Shown: positions 19,747 to 28,444 of the stretch, piece after piece | Layout: every line of letters starts with the position of its first letter | Numbering within the stretch: the first letter of the stretch is position 1 | NCBI RefSeq assembly: GCF_003719305.1 | Contig: NZ_RARC01000002.1 | Location: 310,001-374,000 of the forward strand | Direction: 5' to 3' | Length of the DNA: 64,000 nucleotides | From: Mycolicibacterium stellerae | Lineage (GTDB): Bacteria; Actinomycetota; Actinomycetes; Mycobacteriales; Mycobacteriaceae | The notes under the pieces: model-generated | What the model saw: only the letters and a program-made list of their open reading frames with translations | Databases searched by the model: none | Told to the model about the DNA's origin: nothing | Position numbers and translations under genes: made by a program

Positions 19747-21351
19747 CTAGGTGATGACCGGATTTACCAGACCGTGCTTGAGCGCATACATGCTGGCACC
19801 GATGCGGTTGGAGACGCCGATCTTGGCGTAGATCCGCTCGACGTGGTTGCGCGCGGTCTTCTCGCTGATCACCAGTGTCTTGGCGATCTCTTTGTTCGAC
19901 GCGCCGCGGGCCACCAGGCAGAGCACCTCGATTTCGCGGGGCGTCAGCCCGCCGGGGCGGACGTCGGGACGCTTGGCGCGATGGCCCGCCGCGTGCAGCA
20001 CCGCCTCGACCGCCGCCGGGTCGAGGGCACCCTCCTTGACCCGGGCACGAACCCGCCTCGCCGCGCCATCTGGCGACTGCGGCTCGCGATAGGGCCTCGG
20101 CTCGAGCGCGGATTGGTAACCGACGGCAGCCGCGAGCACTCGGTCGGCCATCGGCAGCGTGGCATCCGACAGCCCGCGTGGGTACCCGCTGCCGTCGACA
20201 CGCTCGTGATGGTTGCCTGCCAGCAGCGCGACCTGCTCTAGCCCCGCGACCTGGCTGAGGATGCGCACCGTCATGTAGGGGTGCAGCCGCATCCGCTCGA
20301 ACTCGGCGGCGCTCAGCGGCCCCGGCTTGGACCAGATCTGGTTGGACACCCCGATCCGGCCCAGATCGTGTACGTGTCCCGCGCGCCTGATCAGGGCGAC
20401 ATTGTCGGCCTCGAGACCCGCCGCGGTGGCTGCGTCGGCGGCAAGCGCGGCGACCGCACGCGAATGACCAAGCGTGAAAGGGCATTTCAGGTCGACGAAG
20501 TCACCGAGTGCGACGAGCAGCGCGTCCAGCGCGGCTTCGTCGAGGCGGATGTTGCGGTCGGGCGCTTCGCGCAGCGCCGCCGCCCAGACGTCGCCCGCGG
20601 GCGGACCCGTGAGGATCTGGTCGGCGTTGGCGGTCACGAGGTCGACCAGCTGGGGGTCGAACTGTCCGCCCCTGCGGGCGCGGGCCATGGCGACGGCGCC
20701 CTCGACGCCGTACGACCGCTGGTGCACCTCGAGCATTTCGGCGAGCTGTGCGACGCGCATCTCGATCGGGATCGCGTCTCCGCTTGCGCCGGAGGGCAAT
20801 CCGCCGCCGTCGAACCGCTCGAACGTGAACGCCAGCGCAGCCTGTACGTCGGCGCTCAGCCCGATCTGGTCGGCCAACAATCCCGCCGATGCGCAGTGGG
20901 AATGGATGAGGCGGCTGAAATGACCACGCGCGTTTGACAATAGGGACGCCGTCACGCTCAGCCGCCGCATCAGCGACTGGCCGCGCGCGATGTTGCTCAG
21001 CAGGAACCGCTGATACGGCAGCCCCGACCAGTCGACCAGATAGGAGTCGTGGCGCACCGCGATGTCGTCGCCGAACCACTGGGCGTACTCATGGGAGTCG
21101 GCGTGACAACCGATCCACATGATCAGCGTGGCGTAGTAGGCGCAGTCCCGCTGGTCACGGGACAGGCCGAAGCGATCGGCGATCCTGGTGGCGATGAGGG
21201 CGGAGCGCAGCATGTGCTCGGCCGGTTGACCAAGCCCGAGGTCGATGGCCACCGACAGTGCCGCCAGCACCTCGGCCCGGCTTGGCGCGGGCCGAGGTGT
21301 CGGGGCGGTCTGTCGCGACACCATCTGCAAATTGTGCCGGTCGGTAACCAC
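19747..21351 (-). CDS. HD-GYP-like domain protein with C-terminal LuxR helix-turn-helix
   Basis: 534-residue regulator. The middle carries an HD domain (GHVHDLGRIGVSNQIW, then NHHERVDGSGYPRGL), as in HD-GYP phosphodiesterases, although the literal GYP is GSGYPRG. An earlier segment (residues ~70-230) looks like a second, degenerate HD unit (FERFDGGGLPSG without the HD pair). The C-terminal 60 residues are a LuxR-type HTH (LTPREIEVLCLVARGASNKEIAKTL), so it probably binds DNA. Start is GTG 21351 or ATG 21324. It follows the 21356 gene by 4 bases. Ligand or cyclic-nucleotide activity is not shown. Confidence 0.8.
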   Translation of the reverse strand: MVTDRHNLQMVSRQTAPTPRPAPSRAEVLAALSVAIDLGLGQPAEHMLRSALIATRIADRFGLSRDQRDCAYYATLIMWIGCHADSHEYAQWFGDDIAVRHDSYLVDWSGLPYQRFLLSNIARGQSLMRRLSVTASLLSNARGHFSRLIHSHCASAGLLADQIGLSADVQAALAFTFERFDGGGLPSGASGDAIPIEMRVAQLAEMLEVHQRSYGVEGAVAMARARRGGQFDPQLVDLVTANADQILTGPPAGDVWAAALREAPDRNIRLDEAALDALLVALGDFVDLKCPFTLGHSRAVAALAADAATAAGLEADNVALIRRAGHVHDLGRIGVSNQIWSKPGPLSAAEFERMRLHPYMTVRILSQVAGLEQVALLAGNHHERVDGSGYPRGLSDATLPMADRVLAAAVGYQSALEPRPYREPQSPDGAARRVRARVKEGALDPAAVEAVLHAAGHRAKRPDVRPGGLTPREIEVLCLVARGASNKEIAKTLVISEKTARNHVERIYAKIGVSNRIGASMYALKHGLVNPVIT

Positions 21352-21355
21352 TGGG

Positions 21356-22102
21356 TCAGCCGATCAGCGCGGTGTCGCCGGCGCGGATGTGCGCGGACTC
21401 GTCGAAGTTCTCGAAATGGCCCGTGCCGATCACGCAGATGCCCGATTGCGGCGGACGGAAGTCGGCCAGCTTCGCCTGTTCGGCCAGCCGTCCGATCGGT
21501 CCGAGATCCTGCCCGCGAAGCACGGCCCGCGACGCGGACACGGCCCACACCTTTCTGGGCGCAACCATGAAGTGCTGGCCGTTGGGGGCCGCACCGGAAA
21601 GCCGAATGTCGCCCGCGCCCAACGTCAAGCCCGCCGTGCGGCCGATGACGCCGAGCATGCTCCGGTTTGTCCACGCGGACTCGGGAAGCCGGCCGGCGAT
21701 CCTGGTCAGCATCCGGCTCGCGAACGTCGACTTCATGTGCACCGACCAAGCGAGCAGGCCGGGGATCGTCACGCGGAACCACCACGGGGTGATCCAGTCG
21801 ATTTCGATGTCGCACTGGACGGCGTCGTTGTCGGTGGCCGAGCTGAAGTAGCGAGCGCAGCTCTGCTCGGCCGGGGTGGTGGCGTAGAACGTCCAGTTGC
21901 CCGCCGGATCGCGGTGCCACACCGACAGATACGCCGGTGCGAACGATGCGGTCGGGAATTGACGCAAGGCCAGATAATGGCCACTTTCAAAGGGGAGACC
22001 CATGACTCCGAATCCGGCGAATCGTTCGTCGTCACCGTCCGGAAGGACGGGATTGTCGAGGACGGCCTTGACGGCGTCGTGGGGGGTATGTGTTTTGTTC
22101 AT
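21356..22102 (-). CDS. hypothetical protein
   Basis: 248-residue protein I do not recognise. It has no signal peptide or clear membrane helix, and several aromatic-rich segments (IDWITPWWFRVTIPG, AYLSVWHRDPAGNWTFYAT) that suggest a beta-rich ligand-binding fold similar to acetoacetate decarboxylase-like or START-like barrels; this is only an impression. It is 4 bases upstream of the HD-GYP/LuxR gene on the same strand, so the two are likely co-expressed. Confidence 0.65.
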   Translation of the reverse strand: MNKTHTPHDAVKAVLDNPVLPDGDDERFAGFGVMGLPFESGHYLALRQFPTASFAPAYLSVWHRDPAGNWTFYATTPAEQSCARYFSSATDNDAVQCDIEIDWITPWWFRVTIPGLLAWSVHMKSTFASRMLTRIAGRLPESAWTNRSMLGVIGRTAGLTLGAGDIRLSGAAPNGQHFMVAPRKVWAVSASRAVLRGQDLGPIGRLAEQAKLADFRPPQSGICVIGTGHFENFDESAHIRAGDTALIG

Positions 22103-22162
22103 GCACAGATGGTCGGTCTCATGCCCGCATCGGCGCGTGAGGCGATTGCCCCAAATTCCCGG

Positions 22163-22912
22163 TCAGGCGACGGGTTGCTGCCTGCGCACCGCGGTGTGAA
22201 TGGGCTGGTCGGCGTCGATCTTGATGCCGAGCAGCTCGCCGGTGCCGTAGATGGCCCCGACCATGATCGTCGTCAGGTGCGCGACGAATCGGTCGGCCGC
22301 CATCCGGCGCGGGCTTTCGTCGTTGGCGCCCAACCACCAGTCGGTCGCCGACGCCGCGGTGCCGAAGATCGCGAACGCCGCCAGTTCGAACGCGGCAGGA
22401 TCGAGCTCCATGTCCTCCAGTTCGCTGCTGACCATGTCGGCGATGGCCAGGGTGATGTCGCGACCCTTGTTCACCGTTGTCATCGCCGCCGCGGATTGAT
22501 CGGCGAACCTGCCTTGGAGTAGGAAGCGCACGACGTTGGGGTGTTGCTCGACCAACTCGACGTAGTGCGCGACGCCTTGGCCGACGATCTCGCGGGTGGA
22601 GTCCTTCTCCACGTTGACCGACGGGATGATCGCGGCCCATAACTCGTCGCGCATCCGTTCGCCGATCGCTCCGAAAAGATCTGACTTGTCGGTGAAGTGT
22701 CGGTAGATCTTGGGCTTGGCCGTGCCGGCCTCTTCGGCGATCTCCCGCAGTGACAACTCCGGCCCGAGACGGTCGATGGCCCGGAAGGCGGCGTCGACGA
22801 TCTCCGCCCGCACCTTCTTGCGATGTTCACGCCAGCGTTCACTGCGGGCGTCGACCTTGACGCCCGGTTCATGACCAGAGCGTGACCTCGACCTTCCGCG
22901 CATTCCGATCAC
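22163..22912 (-). CDS. TetR family transcriptional regulator
   Basis: 249-residue TetR-type regulator matching the position of Rv3050c. Helix-turn-helix at about residues 35-80 (AEIVDAAFRAIDRLG ... LREIAEEAGTAKPKIYRHF). GTG 22912 or ATG 22903 can start. A perfect 7-1-7 palindrome (22931-22945) lies just upstream and is the probable operator. It faces the flavoprotein gene at 23057, which it may control. Confidence 0.88.
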   Translation of the reverse strand: MIGMRGRSRSRSGHEPGVKVDARSERWREHRKKVRAEIVDAAFRAIDRLGPELSLREIAEEAGTAKPKIYRHFTDKSDLFGAIGERMRDELWAAIIPSVNVEKDSTREIVGQGVAHYVELVEQHPNVVRFLLQGRFADQSAAAMTTVNKGRDITLAIADMVSSELEDMELDPAAFELAAFAIFGTAASATDWWLGANDESPRRMAADRFVAHLTTIMVGAIYGTGELLGIKIDADQPIHTAVRRQQPVA

Positions 22913-22930
22913 TGTACCCGCGTGTGCGTC

Positions 22931-22945
22931 TCTGACCTGGTCAGA
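22931..22945. promoter_or_regulatory. palindrome TCTGACC-T-GGTCAGA, likely TetR operator
   Basis: Perfect inverted repeat with 7-base arms and one central base, 19 bases upstream of the TetR start (22912) and 112 bases upstream of the divergent flavoprotein gene. Its position makes it a candidate for autoregulation; function is inferred. Confidence 0.5.
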
Positions 22946-23056
22946 CCGTGACGGGACACGCCATTGACGGGCCCAACCGGGTGCTTTGGCCGATGAGATG
23001 ACCTACGCCGACTTGGGTACTATCTCTGCGACAGCGAAGACAATGAGACGAGAGTT

Positions 23057-24241
23057 ATGACTCAGCGATACGACCTGGTCATCGCAGGTGGGGGGCCATC
23101 GGGCTCGGCCGCCGCATGGCAGGCCGCGCAGACCGGCGCCAAAGTGATCGTGTTGGACAAGGCGGAGTTTCCGCGGGCCAAGCCCTGCGGTGACGGCCTG
23201 ACCGCCCGAGCCGTCAGCTACCTGCAGAAGATGGGCCTCGCCGACGAGGTCGCCACCTTCCACCGGGTCAACAGGGTGACGGTGTTCAGCCCCAGCCAGT
23301 GGGAGCTGTCGTTCCCGAAGCGTCCCGGCATGCCCGACCACGGCCACACCGTCAGCCGCGAGCACCTCGACACCTTGCTGCTCAAGCACGCCGAGTCGGC
23401 GGGTGCCGAGGTACGGCAGGGCGCCGAGGTGAGCGGTCCCGAGATCGACGCCAGCGGCCGTGTCATCGGTGTGACGCTGAAGGGCGGCGAGAAGGTATTC
23501 GGCGACGCGGTCATCGCGGCCGATGGTGCCTACTCCCCTATCAAGCGGGCCCTGAAGGTCGACTCGGAGTACAACGGCTACTCGGCGATCGCGATCCGCT
23601 CGGAGATGCACGCCAACCGTCCCGACTCCGATTCGTTGGACATCTACCTGAAGCTGCAGTTCCAGGGCGACCAGCTGCCCGGCTACGGCTGGGTGTTCCC
23701 GATGGGCAACGGCGTGTTCAACATCGGGCTCGGCTACGTCAACAGCTACAAGAACTGGCAGTCGATCAACGCGACGCAGTTCCTCGGCGAGTTCCTGCGG
23801 ACGCTGCCCGGCGACTGGGAGCTGCCGCCGATCGAGGAGCTGAAGAAGAACAAGAGCGTGCGGGCGTGGCGATTGCCGATGGGCTTCACCGCGTGGCCGC
23901 CGTGGCGGCCCGGCGTGCTGTTCACGGGTGACTCGCTCGGTGCGGGTAAGCCGGCGTCTGGCGCGGGCATCTCCAAGGCGCTGGAGTCGGGGCTGGCCGC
24001 GGGCGAGTGCGCGATCGCAGCGCTGCAGAACGGCGGGCCCGACGACTTCACCAACTACGCGCAGCGGATGGAAGCGGCCTGGGGCAAGGAGTACAAGCGG
24101 GGCCGCTACTTCCACAAGCTCGCGGGGATCCCCGCAGTCGCGAACACCGGCATCAAGCTGATCGACAACGGCTTGTTCCGCGACCGGATGCTCAAGGCGC
24201 TGTACAAGAAGGCGCAAGGCCCGCAGCACAAGTACAAGTAG
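23057..24241 (+). CDS. geranylgeranyl-reductase-family FAD-dependent oxidoreductase
   Basis: 394-residue flavoprotein. The FAD-binding GGGPSG is at residues 12-17; PRAKPCGDGLTARAV follows and is the signature of the geranylgeranyl reductase family, which hydrogenates isoprenoid double bonds (bacteriochlorophyll side chain, archaeal lipids, and MenJ acting on menaquinone in mycobacteria). GDSLGAGKPASGAGIS is the second FAD-contact motif. RBS-like GACGAGAG lies before the ATG. It could saturate a polyprenyl chain; the true substrate is unknown. Single-gene unit divergent from the TetR gene. Confidence 0.85.
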   Translation: MTQRYDLVIAGGGPSGSAAAWQAAQTGAKVIVLDKAEFPRAKPCGDGLTARAVSYLQKMGLADEVATFHRVNRVTVFSPSQWELSFPKRPGMPDHGHTVSREHLDTLLLKHAESAGAEVRQGAEVSGPEIDASGRVIGVTLKGGEKVFGDAVIAADGAYSPIKRALKVDSEYNGYSAIAIRSEMHANRPDSDSLDIYLKLQFQGDQLPGYGWVFPMGNGVFNIGLGYVNSYKNWQSINATQFLGEFLRTLPGDWELPPIEELKKNKSVRAWRLPMGFTAWPPWRPGVLFTGDSLGAGKPASGAGISKALESGLAAGECAIAALQNGGPDDFTNYAQRMEAAWGKEYKRGRYFHKLAGIPAVANTGIKLIDNGLFRDRMLKALYKKAQGPQHKYK

Positions 24242-24352
24242 CCACCCCCTAATCCCCTAGCGGCGGTGGCGGGCACACCCCGCAGCCGGTCGGGCGAGCG
24301 ACGGGTCTGCGCCCCGTTTCGGCGATCGCGGCCGCGCAGCACGCTTAGCTGC

Positions 24353-24652
24353 ATGGACATCAAGAGATTTCTCGCGACGGTCGCCATGACCGCCGGCCTG
24401 GCGATCGGGCTCGCCGCCACCGCGGGCGCAACAGCCGAGGACGACTTCTGGGAGTGTGTCGGAGACCATCAGGACACCGACGGCATCGGTGTCTGCTGCG
24501 TCTTCTACGGCGGCACCTACGACGAGGGGTCCGGCGAATGCTGGGACTACCCCGAGGCCACGGTGGAGCAGGTCGATCCCGGCCCCAAGACCCCTCCGAA
24601 AAGGGCTGTGCTGACGCGGGTGGACCGCCTTCCCGTGCACGCGATGGGATAG
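24353..24652 (+). CDS. small secreted cysteine-containing protein
   Basis: 99-residue protein with a Sec signal peptide: MDIKRF, a hydrophobic stretch to about residue 22, and AGA/ATA cleavage options near residues 26-28. The mature part is acidic and has four cysteines (C35, C48, C49, C63), which could form two disulfides, and then a Pro/Lys-rich tail. Such small exported proteins are common in mycobacteria; no function is recognised. Confidence 0.65.
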   Translation: MDIKRFLATVAMTAGLAIGLAATAGATAEDDFWECVGDHQDTDGIGVCCVFYGGTYDEGSGECWDYPEATVEQVDPGPKTPPKRAVLTRVDRLPVHAMG

Positions 24653-24659
24653 CGCGACT

Positions 24660-24729
24660 GGCGGCGAGTGTGGACAAATGACACGGCCACTTCCCCGCGT
24701 TGCTTGTATCAAGTCCACACTCGTCCGCC
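24660..24729. terminator. long inverted repeat next to the nrdE remnant
   Basis: Arms 24660-24675 and 24713-24729 pair over 16 bases with one bulged T (GGCGGCGAGTGTGGAC against GTCCACACTCG-T-CCGCC), around a 37-base loop. It lies directly beyond the stop of the nrdE remnant (24738, minus) and just after the secreted-protein gene (stop 24652, plus). It may be the old nrdE terminator or a two-way terminator; no T-tract is seen. Confidence 0.4.
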
Positions 24730-24737
24730 GCGCCGTC

Positions 24738-24782
24738 CTACAGCATGCAGGACACGCGGCCTCAACTTCGGTTCCCTCCAGC
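24738..24782 (-). pseudogene. diverged second copy of the nrdE 3' end
   Basis: 45-base segment that matches the last 46 bases of intact nrdE (28597-28642). On the minus strand it codes LEGTEVE and then, after a one-base shift, the ACxxC-like tail region and a TAG stop. In the first 22 bases all four differences are at third codon positions, so it descends from a working nrdE of a related strain rather than being chance similarity. It marks the far side of the CBASS island as a direct repeat. Confidence 0.7.
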
Positions 24783-24800
24783 ATGCGTGTGATGGGGGGT

Positions 24801-26042
24801 TCACGTGTGGATTGTTACGGCCTGAGAGTACTTCGCAGTGGCTGTCATGTATTCGTAGGTGACGACAGCCGGGAGCGTCGCGAGTCGCGTGCCGAGGAGA
24901 AACGCGAAACCCGCGGGGGCGGCGATAAAAACATGGATCGAATTCAATCCCACCGCCTGCTGACGGAAGTCACGAATCGCATCGATGGTCAGGTGAACCA
25001 ACGACGCTGCTTCTTCGGCGGTCAACGGCTCGGCCCGGGTGTTCCTACCCTCTGGCGGTTCGATCCGAACTATTCCGCGTAAATCGGGATGGACACTTGG
25101 ACTTGCCGCGAAAGCTCCGCTGACATTTTCGCTTAGGCTGACGCACACTGCGAGTGCATTAGCCGCAGTATCCAGGTAGGTCGGGGCTCCCGTCCTCCAA
25201 CCGCACGCCTGGGCACGTTGGCCATCGTTGGCGGCTGTCATCGACCACTCTGTGATCGTCGATCCGTTGGGCTGCAGTTGGAGCCACGTCGGTGGGCGAC
25301 GGTCTCGCCCCGAGAATGTCGAACCGATGAGTATCGACGCCGGCAACGAGGGCGTGCCGCCGACAGCGATGGCCGTGTCCGGGGCGGTCTCCTGCTTAAG
25401 CAACCTGGCGACATCGCGAGCGGCGTCGCTCATTGACTCCCAGTCGCTAGCGTTGGGCACTCCGTCCGCGAAATACTCTGTCCAATCAAGAGTTAGGGCG
25501 TCCTGGGTGCCCCGAACCATTGTTCCTCTCGCGTGGACGCCGACATATAACACACGCGGCGAGTCCAGCAGCTTGGCGATCGCGGCGATCCTGTTCTTGA
25601 GGGCGAGAACTGCGACGCTTTTGATATCGGAGGGAATGGCCCGGGGCGACGCAACCTTGGTGAGGTTCCAGACACTGAGATCCTCACCGCCAAGAGTGCG
25701 AGCGAAGAGCGCGCGGACGTCCGCGTAGTCCAATCCACCCGCGAGGATGACGATTAGCCAAAAAGTGGAGTCTTGTCGACGGCGTCTAACTGCCTCTGGT
25801 ACCTCGATATCCCTAATGACGGGGCTTTCTTTCACATCGGGAGTCAGCCACAAAATCGCGCCAGACGTGTTCTCGTCGTTCAGGGCAGCACGAATGGCGG
25901 CTTCGGTCGGCTCACTAGCCAAGTCATTGATGTCGAGCCAAGTCGGAAGACCTCGATCGTGCATTGCGCGAACAAGTGCTCTAGTTTCCTCGAGCCGGTT
26001 CCGCCTGTAAGAGACGAAGACACGGCCGCGGGGATTAGTCAT
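24801..26042 (-). CDS. TIR-SAVED effector of CBASS
   Basis: 413-residue two-domain effector. N-terminal TIR domain: VFVSYRR at 8-14, TWLDINDL at 34-41 and SPVIRDIE at 73-80, where E80 is the likely catalytic Glu of the NADase site. The C-terminal half is a SAVED domain (ending HVFIAAPAGFAFLLGTRLA, then a VTYEYM segment), a CARF-derived sensor of cyclic oligonucleotides. In characterised TIR-SAVED proteins a cyclic trinucleotide triggers assembly and NAD+ loss, aborting phage infection. ATG 26042 (or GTG 26045) overlaps the AAA+ stop. It is the last gene of the operon. Confidence 0.88.
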   Translation of the reverse strand: MTNPRGRVFVSYRRNRLEETRALVRAMHDRGLPTWLDINDLASEPTEAAIRAALNDENTSGAILWLTPDVKESPVIRDIEVPEAVRRRRQDSTFWLIVILAGGLDYADVRALFARTLGGEDLSVWNLTKVASPRAIPSDIKSVAVLALKNRIAAIAKLLDSPRVLYVGVHARGTMVRGTQDALTLDWTEYFADGVPNASDWESMSDAARDVARLLKQETAPDTAIAVGGTPSLPASILIGSTFSGRDRRPPTWLQLQPNGSTITEWSMTAANDGQRAQACGWRTGAPTYLDTAANALAVCVSLSENVSGAFAASPSVHPDLRGIVRIEPPEGRNTRAEPLTAEEAASLVHLTIDAIRDFRQQAVGLNSIHVFIAAPAGFAFLLGTRLATLPAVVTYEYMTATAKYSQAVTIHT

Positions 26043-26970
26043 CACCGCTTTTAAATGGCCGGGTCGGCGTGAATAGGGCGGCCGCGCTAATCAGCGCATC
26101 ACCACTGATTGGGACGTTCTCGCCATACGCCTTAAGCACGAGGTCAGGTAGAAACCTTTGTCTAAGGTCCGAGTATGTTGCCGCGCAACAACGAAACTCT
26201 GTGGGGCCGAGTTGTCGGGCGGCTTCAGCGATGTCGGCGGCTTCGATTCCTGTGCCTGCCAGAGCGTCACTCAATACCTGTATCCGCTCAGCCTCGTCTG
26301 GTCGCGCAAACGTGAAGATGTGGGCGGCGCGACGAGCGACCGCCGGATCGAGAGCGTCAGGGCGGTTCGTGCACATGATTGTGAGGACTGGGACCCGGTC
26401 GCGCCTGAGACTGTCGACACCCCGAATGACCGCGTTTACGCCAGCGCGATCTTCGTGATGCATCTGATCGAGTTCGCGAGACTGCGCGACGGCGTCGGCT
26501 TCATCGATAAGCAGAATCGCCGCGTTGCGAACCTTCCCCTGGCTGTCGCGTGCTTGGCCGAGCGACGATCGGACACGGTCGAACGCCTGGGTGACGAGGG
26601 TGGTCATCTCCCCTACGAGTCCGCGTCCACGGGCACTCAGACTAAGCGGATACAGGCATAGCGATTCGAGTTCGATACGTCGAGCGATGGGATCGCCAAC
26701 CGACTCGGCCAGTTCAGTCTTCCCCGTGCCCACATCACCGGCCAACACGATCAACGGCGTGCGTTCTTCGACGACACGAACGAGGTTGAGGGTGCCGCCG
26801 TAGTGCTTTGCGCTCCATTGCTCGAGGAAGTGGGGGTCGATCAGCACGCTCGCTTCATCGACCAGCCGTTGCTTTATGTGGTTGATGCCGACGAGTGCAG
26901 CGAAACGGCGCTGCGCCCCCGCGTCCGGATACTCCAGAACATCGCCGAACAGGTCACTATCGGCGGTCAT
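26035..26970 (-). CDS. cap6: TRIP13/Pch2-like AAA+ ATPase of CBASS (Cap6 type)
   Basis: 311-residue AAA+ ATPase. Walker A GDVGTGKT at 78-85, Walker B ILLIDEADA at 152-160, sensor TIMCTNRPDAL at 197-207 and Arg fingers at R213/R214. In type III CBASS the TRIP13-like protein unfolds the closed HORMA protein and so restrains the CD-NTase. ATG at 26970 overlaps the HORMA stop as ATGA; a frame to 27132 runs over the HORMA gene and is rejected. The length fits the family, and the position between HORMA and effector is standard. Confidence 0.88.
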   Translation of the reverse strand: MTADSDLFGDVLEYPDAGAQRRFAALVGINHIKQRLVDEASVLIDPHFLEQWSAKHYGGTLNLVRVVEERTPLIVLAGDVGTGKTELAESVGDPIARRIELESLCLYPLSLSARGRGLVGEMTTLVTQAFDRVRSSLGQARDSQGKVRNAAILLIDEADAVAQSRELDQMHHEDRAGVNAVIRGVDSLRRDRVPVLTIMCTNRPDALDPAVARRAAHIFTFARPDEAERIQVLSDALAGTGIEAADIAEAARQLGPTEFRCCAATYSDLRQRFLPDLVLKAYGENVPISGDALISAAALFTPTRPFKSGDD

Positions 26971-27479
26971 AACGGGCGAAACGTCCTTCGCTCCAAGGCG
27001 ACGCCGCCACTCGTGTAGGTGCGATCCGTCTGCCAATAGCCATTGCCGTCCATAGGAAGCTCGCCGTCGGTGCGCTGCACGTGATGCTCCGCCTTTACTG
27101 CGTTTTGTTCTGGCCGTGTCAGAAGAGACCATTTCCAGCTGTATGACATGAAATTGAAGAAGGAGGCATTGGCGACTGAGGCCCTCGCATAGATGCCACC
27201 GCTGAGATCATCGCTGCCGCCAACCAGCTCACCCCGAGCATCCACCCGATACTGCCAGGAGACTATGCGCCGATCGCTTCGCTCGAAGCCAAACTCATAC
27301 TCGCTGACATACCCGTTGGCGAGCATCACCACGAGCTCTTCTTGATATTCGACTATGTCGGCTTCAGTCGGTCGCTCATAGTACGTGTGGCACTGGTACA
27401 GATCGCCAATAACCTTGGATGCCAGGTACTTCGCATGCGTACGCGTGAAGGTCTGGGTGACTGTATTCGACTGCGTCAT
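26967..27479 (-). CDS. cap7: bacterial HORMA-domain protein of CBASS (Cap7 type)
   Basis: 170-residue protein with the bacterial HORMA pattern: TFTRTHAKYLASKVIGDL at the start, a YYERPTEADIVEYQEELVVML helix, GYVSEYEFGFER, then strands and a C-terminal segment (TYTSGGVALERRTF) that would form the safety belt. HORMA proteins bind a closure peptide, then activate the CD-NTase. It starts 2 bases after the CD-NTase stop and overlaps the AAA+ start. The call rests on both the pattern and the neighbours. Confidence 0.82.
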   Translation of the reverse strand: MTQSNTVTQTFTRTHAKYLASKVIGDLYQCHTYYERPTEADIVEYQEELVVMLANGYVSEYEFGFERSDRRIVSWQYRVDARGELVGGSDDLSGGIYARASVANASFFNFMSYSWKWSLLTRPEQNAVKAEHHVQRTDGELPMDGNGYWQTDRTYTSGGVALERRTFRPL

Positions 27480-27481
27480 CT

Positions 27482-28444
27482 CTATCCCCTAAAAGTCGGG
27501 CCAAGTAGCGTCTGCCAATCATCGACAGCCCGCCCCTTGGTCGTCGCAAATCGGGCATCGGTCAGTGCGTCTATTGCCCGCTGCGCAGCATCGACGATTC
27601 GATCTCTGCCTATGGCGTCATATCGTTCGGCAACGTTGTTTTCTGCGTTGACGGGGTCGAGCACCTCGATAGCAGCGGAGCCGCGTGTCGGGAGCGTGCC
27701 GGCAGGCGTGTAATCAGTGAATGCCACTCGCTCTTCGAGGCCAGTCTTCACGATCCAGCTGAAGAACGCTTCCAATGCCTTGGGGTAATCGTGGAGGTCG
27801 ACACCGCTGTCCACTAGATAACACCAGACCAGTTCGATCATGAAGGATTTGAACTTGAACTCTGCGTCAGCTCGCGTGACCTGGCGCTTCCACCACTTCG
27901 TCAACCGGATGAGCTCCAACAACCCCGGGCCGTAGGTCCTTCGGCGGGCGGCGATGAAGTCGATGTGCAGCCGAGTGCTGGTCTTAAGTCGGTCGCCAGA
28001 GCCCTTCTTGATGAGATAGCCGATGTCGTCCGCCTCGCCTTCGTACAAGACAGGCACGACATCAACATCAAGTCCCGAGCCCTGGTAATGCACAGTGACG
28101 CAATGCGTCTGCTCTTCGAACTGGTCACGTCCCATATTCGTGGTGGCGTCGTAGAGGCGGTCTGCCAGCCACTGCACAAGTTCGGAATCGTCGGAAGGGG
28201 CTTCGGCGGCTTTGACGTAGACGGCTAGATCCAAGTCATTGACGGTCCGTAGCGCAGTTCCCTTCGCAACGCTGCCCGCGTGGAGACTCTTGACTAGCCC
28301 ATAGCTCGGATCGTCAGCGATTTTCTTCGCCAGCCGATCTCTGAGACCGTTCACCTGAGCGCGATGTTTCGTCGCGTCTTCGTGGGGCAAGTTCACACGA
28401 TCCGCCGCGTACGCGGCGACGTGCTCGTGGATGATCTCGGACAC
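27482..28444 (-). CDS. CD-NTase, cyclic oligonucleotide synthase of CBASS (CdnC-like)
   Basis: 320-residue nucleotidyltransferase of the OAS/cGAS-like class. Active-site GS at 57-58 (HAGSVAKGT), D70 and D72 (NDLDLAVYV), and a third Asp in LDVDVV (126 or 128). The C-terminal helical region resembles OAS1_C. On phage sensing it should make a cyclic di- or trinucleotide that activates the TIR-SAVED protein; partners with HORMA/TRIP13 are mostly CdnC/CdnD clades. GTG at 28444 with AGAGGTACAG upstream; first gene of the operon. Confidence 0.88.
   Translation of the reverse strand: MSEIIHEHVAAYAADRVNLPHEDATKHRAQVNGLRDRLAKKIADDPSYGLVKSLHAGSVAKGTALRTVNDLDLAVYVKAAEAPSDDSELVQWLADRLYDATTNMGRDQFEEQTHCVTVHYQGSGLDVDVVPVLYEGEADDIGYLIKKGSGDRLKTSTRLHIDFIAARRRTYGPGLLELIRLTKWWKRQVTRADAEFKFKSFMIELVWCYLVDSGVDLHDYPKALEAFFSWIVKTGLEERVAFTDYTPAGTLPTRGSAAIEVLDPVNAENNVAERYDAIGRDRIVDAAQRAIDALTDARFATTKGRAVDDWQTLLGPTFRG

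Noticed and set aside
24257..24784. 175-codon minus-strand frame beginning LEGTEVEAACPACC
   Set aside because: Only its first codons descend from nrdE; the rest is antisense to the secreted-protein gene. The nrdE part is reported as a remnant instead of a gene.
26971..27132. Longer N-terminus for the CBASS AAA+ protein (start at 27132)
   Set aside because: The extra 54 codons lie over the HORMA gene; ATG 26970 with ATGA overlap fits operon structure and family length.
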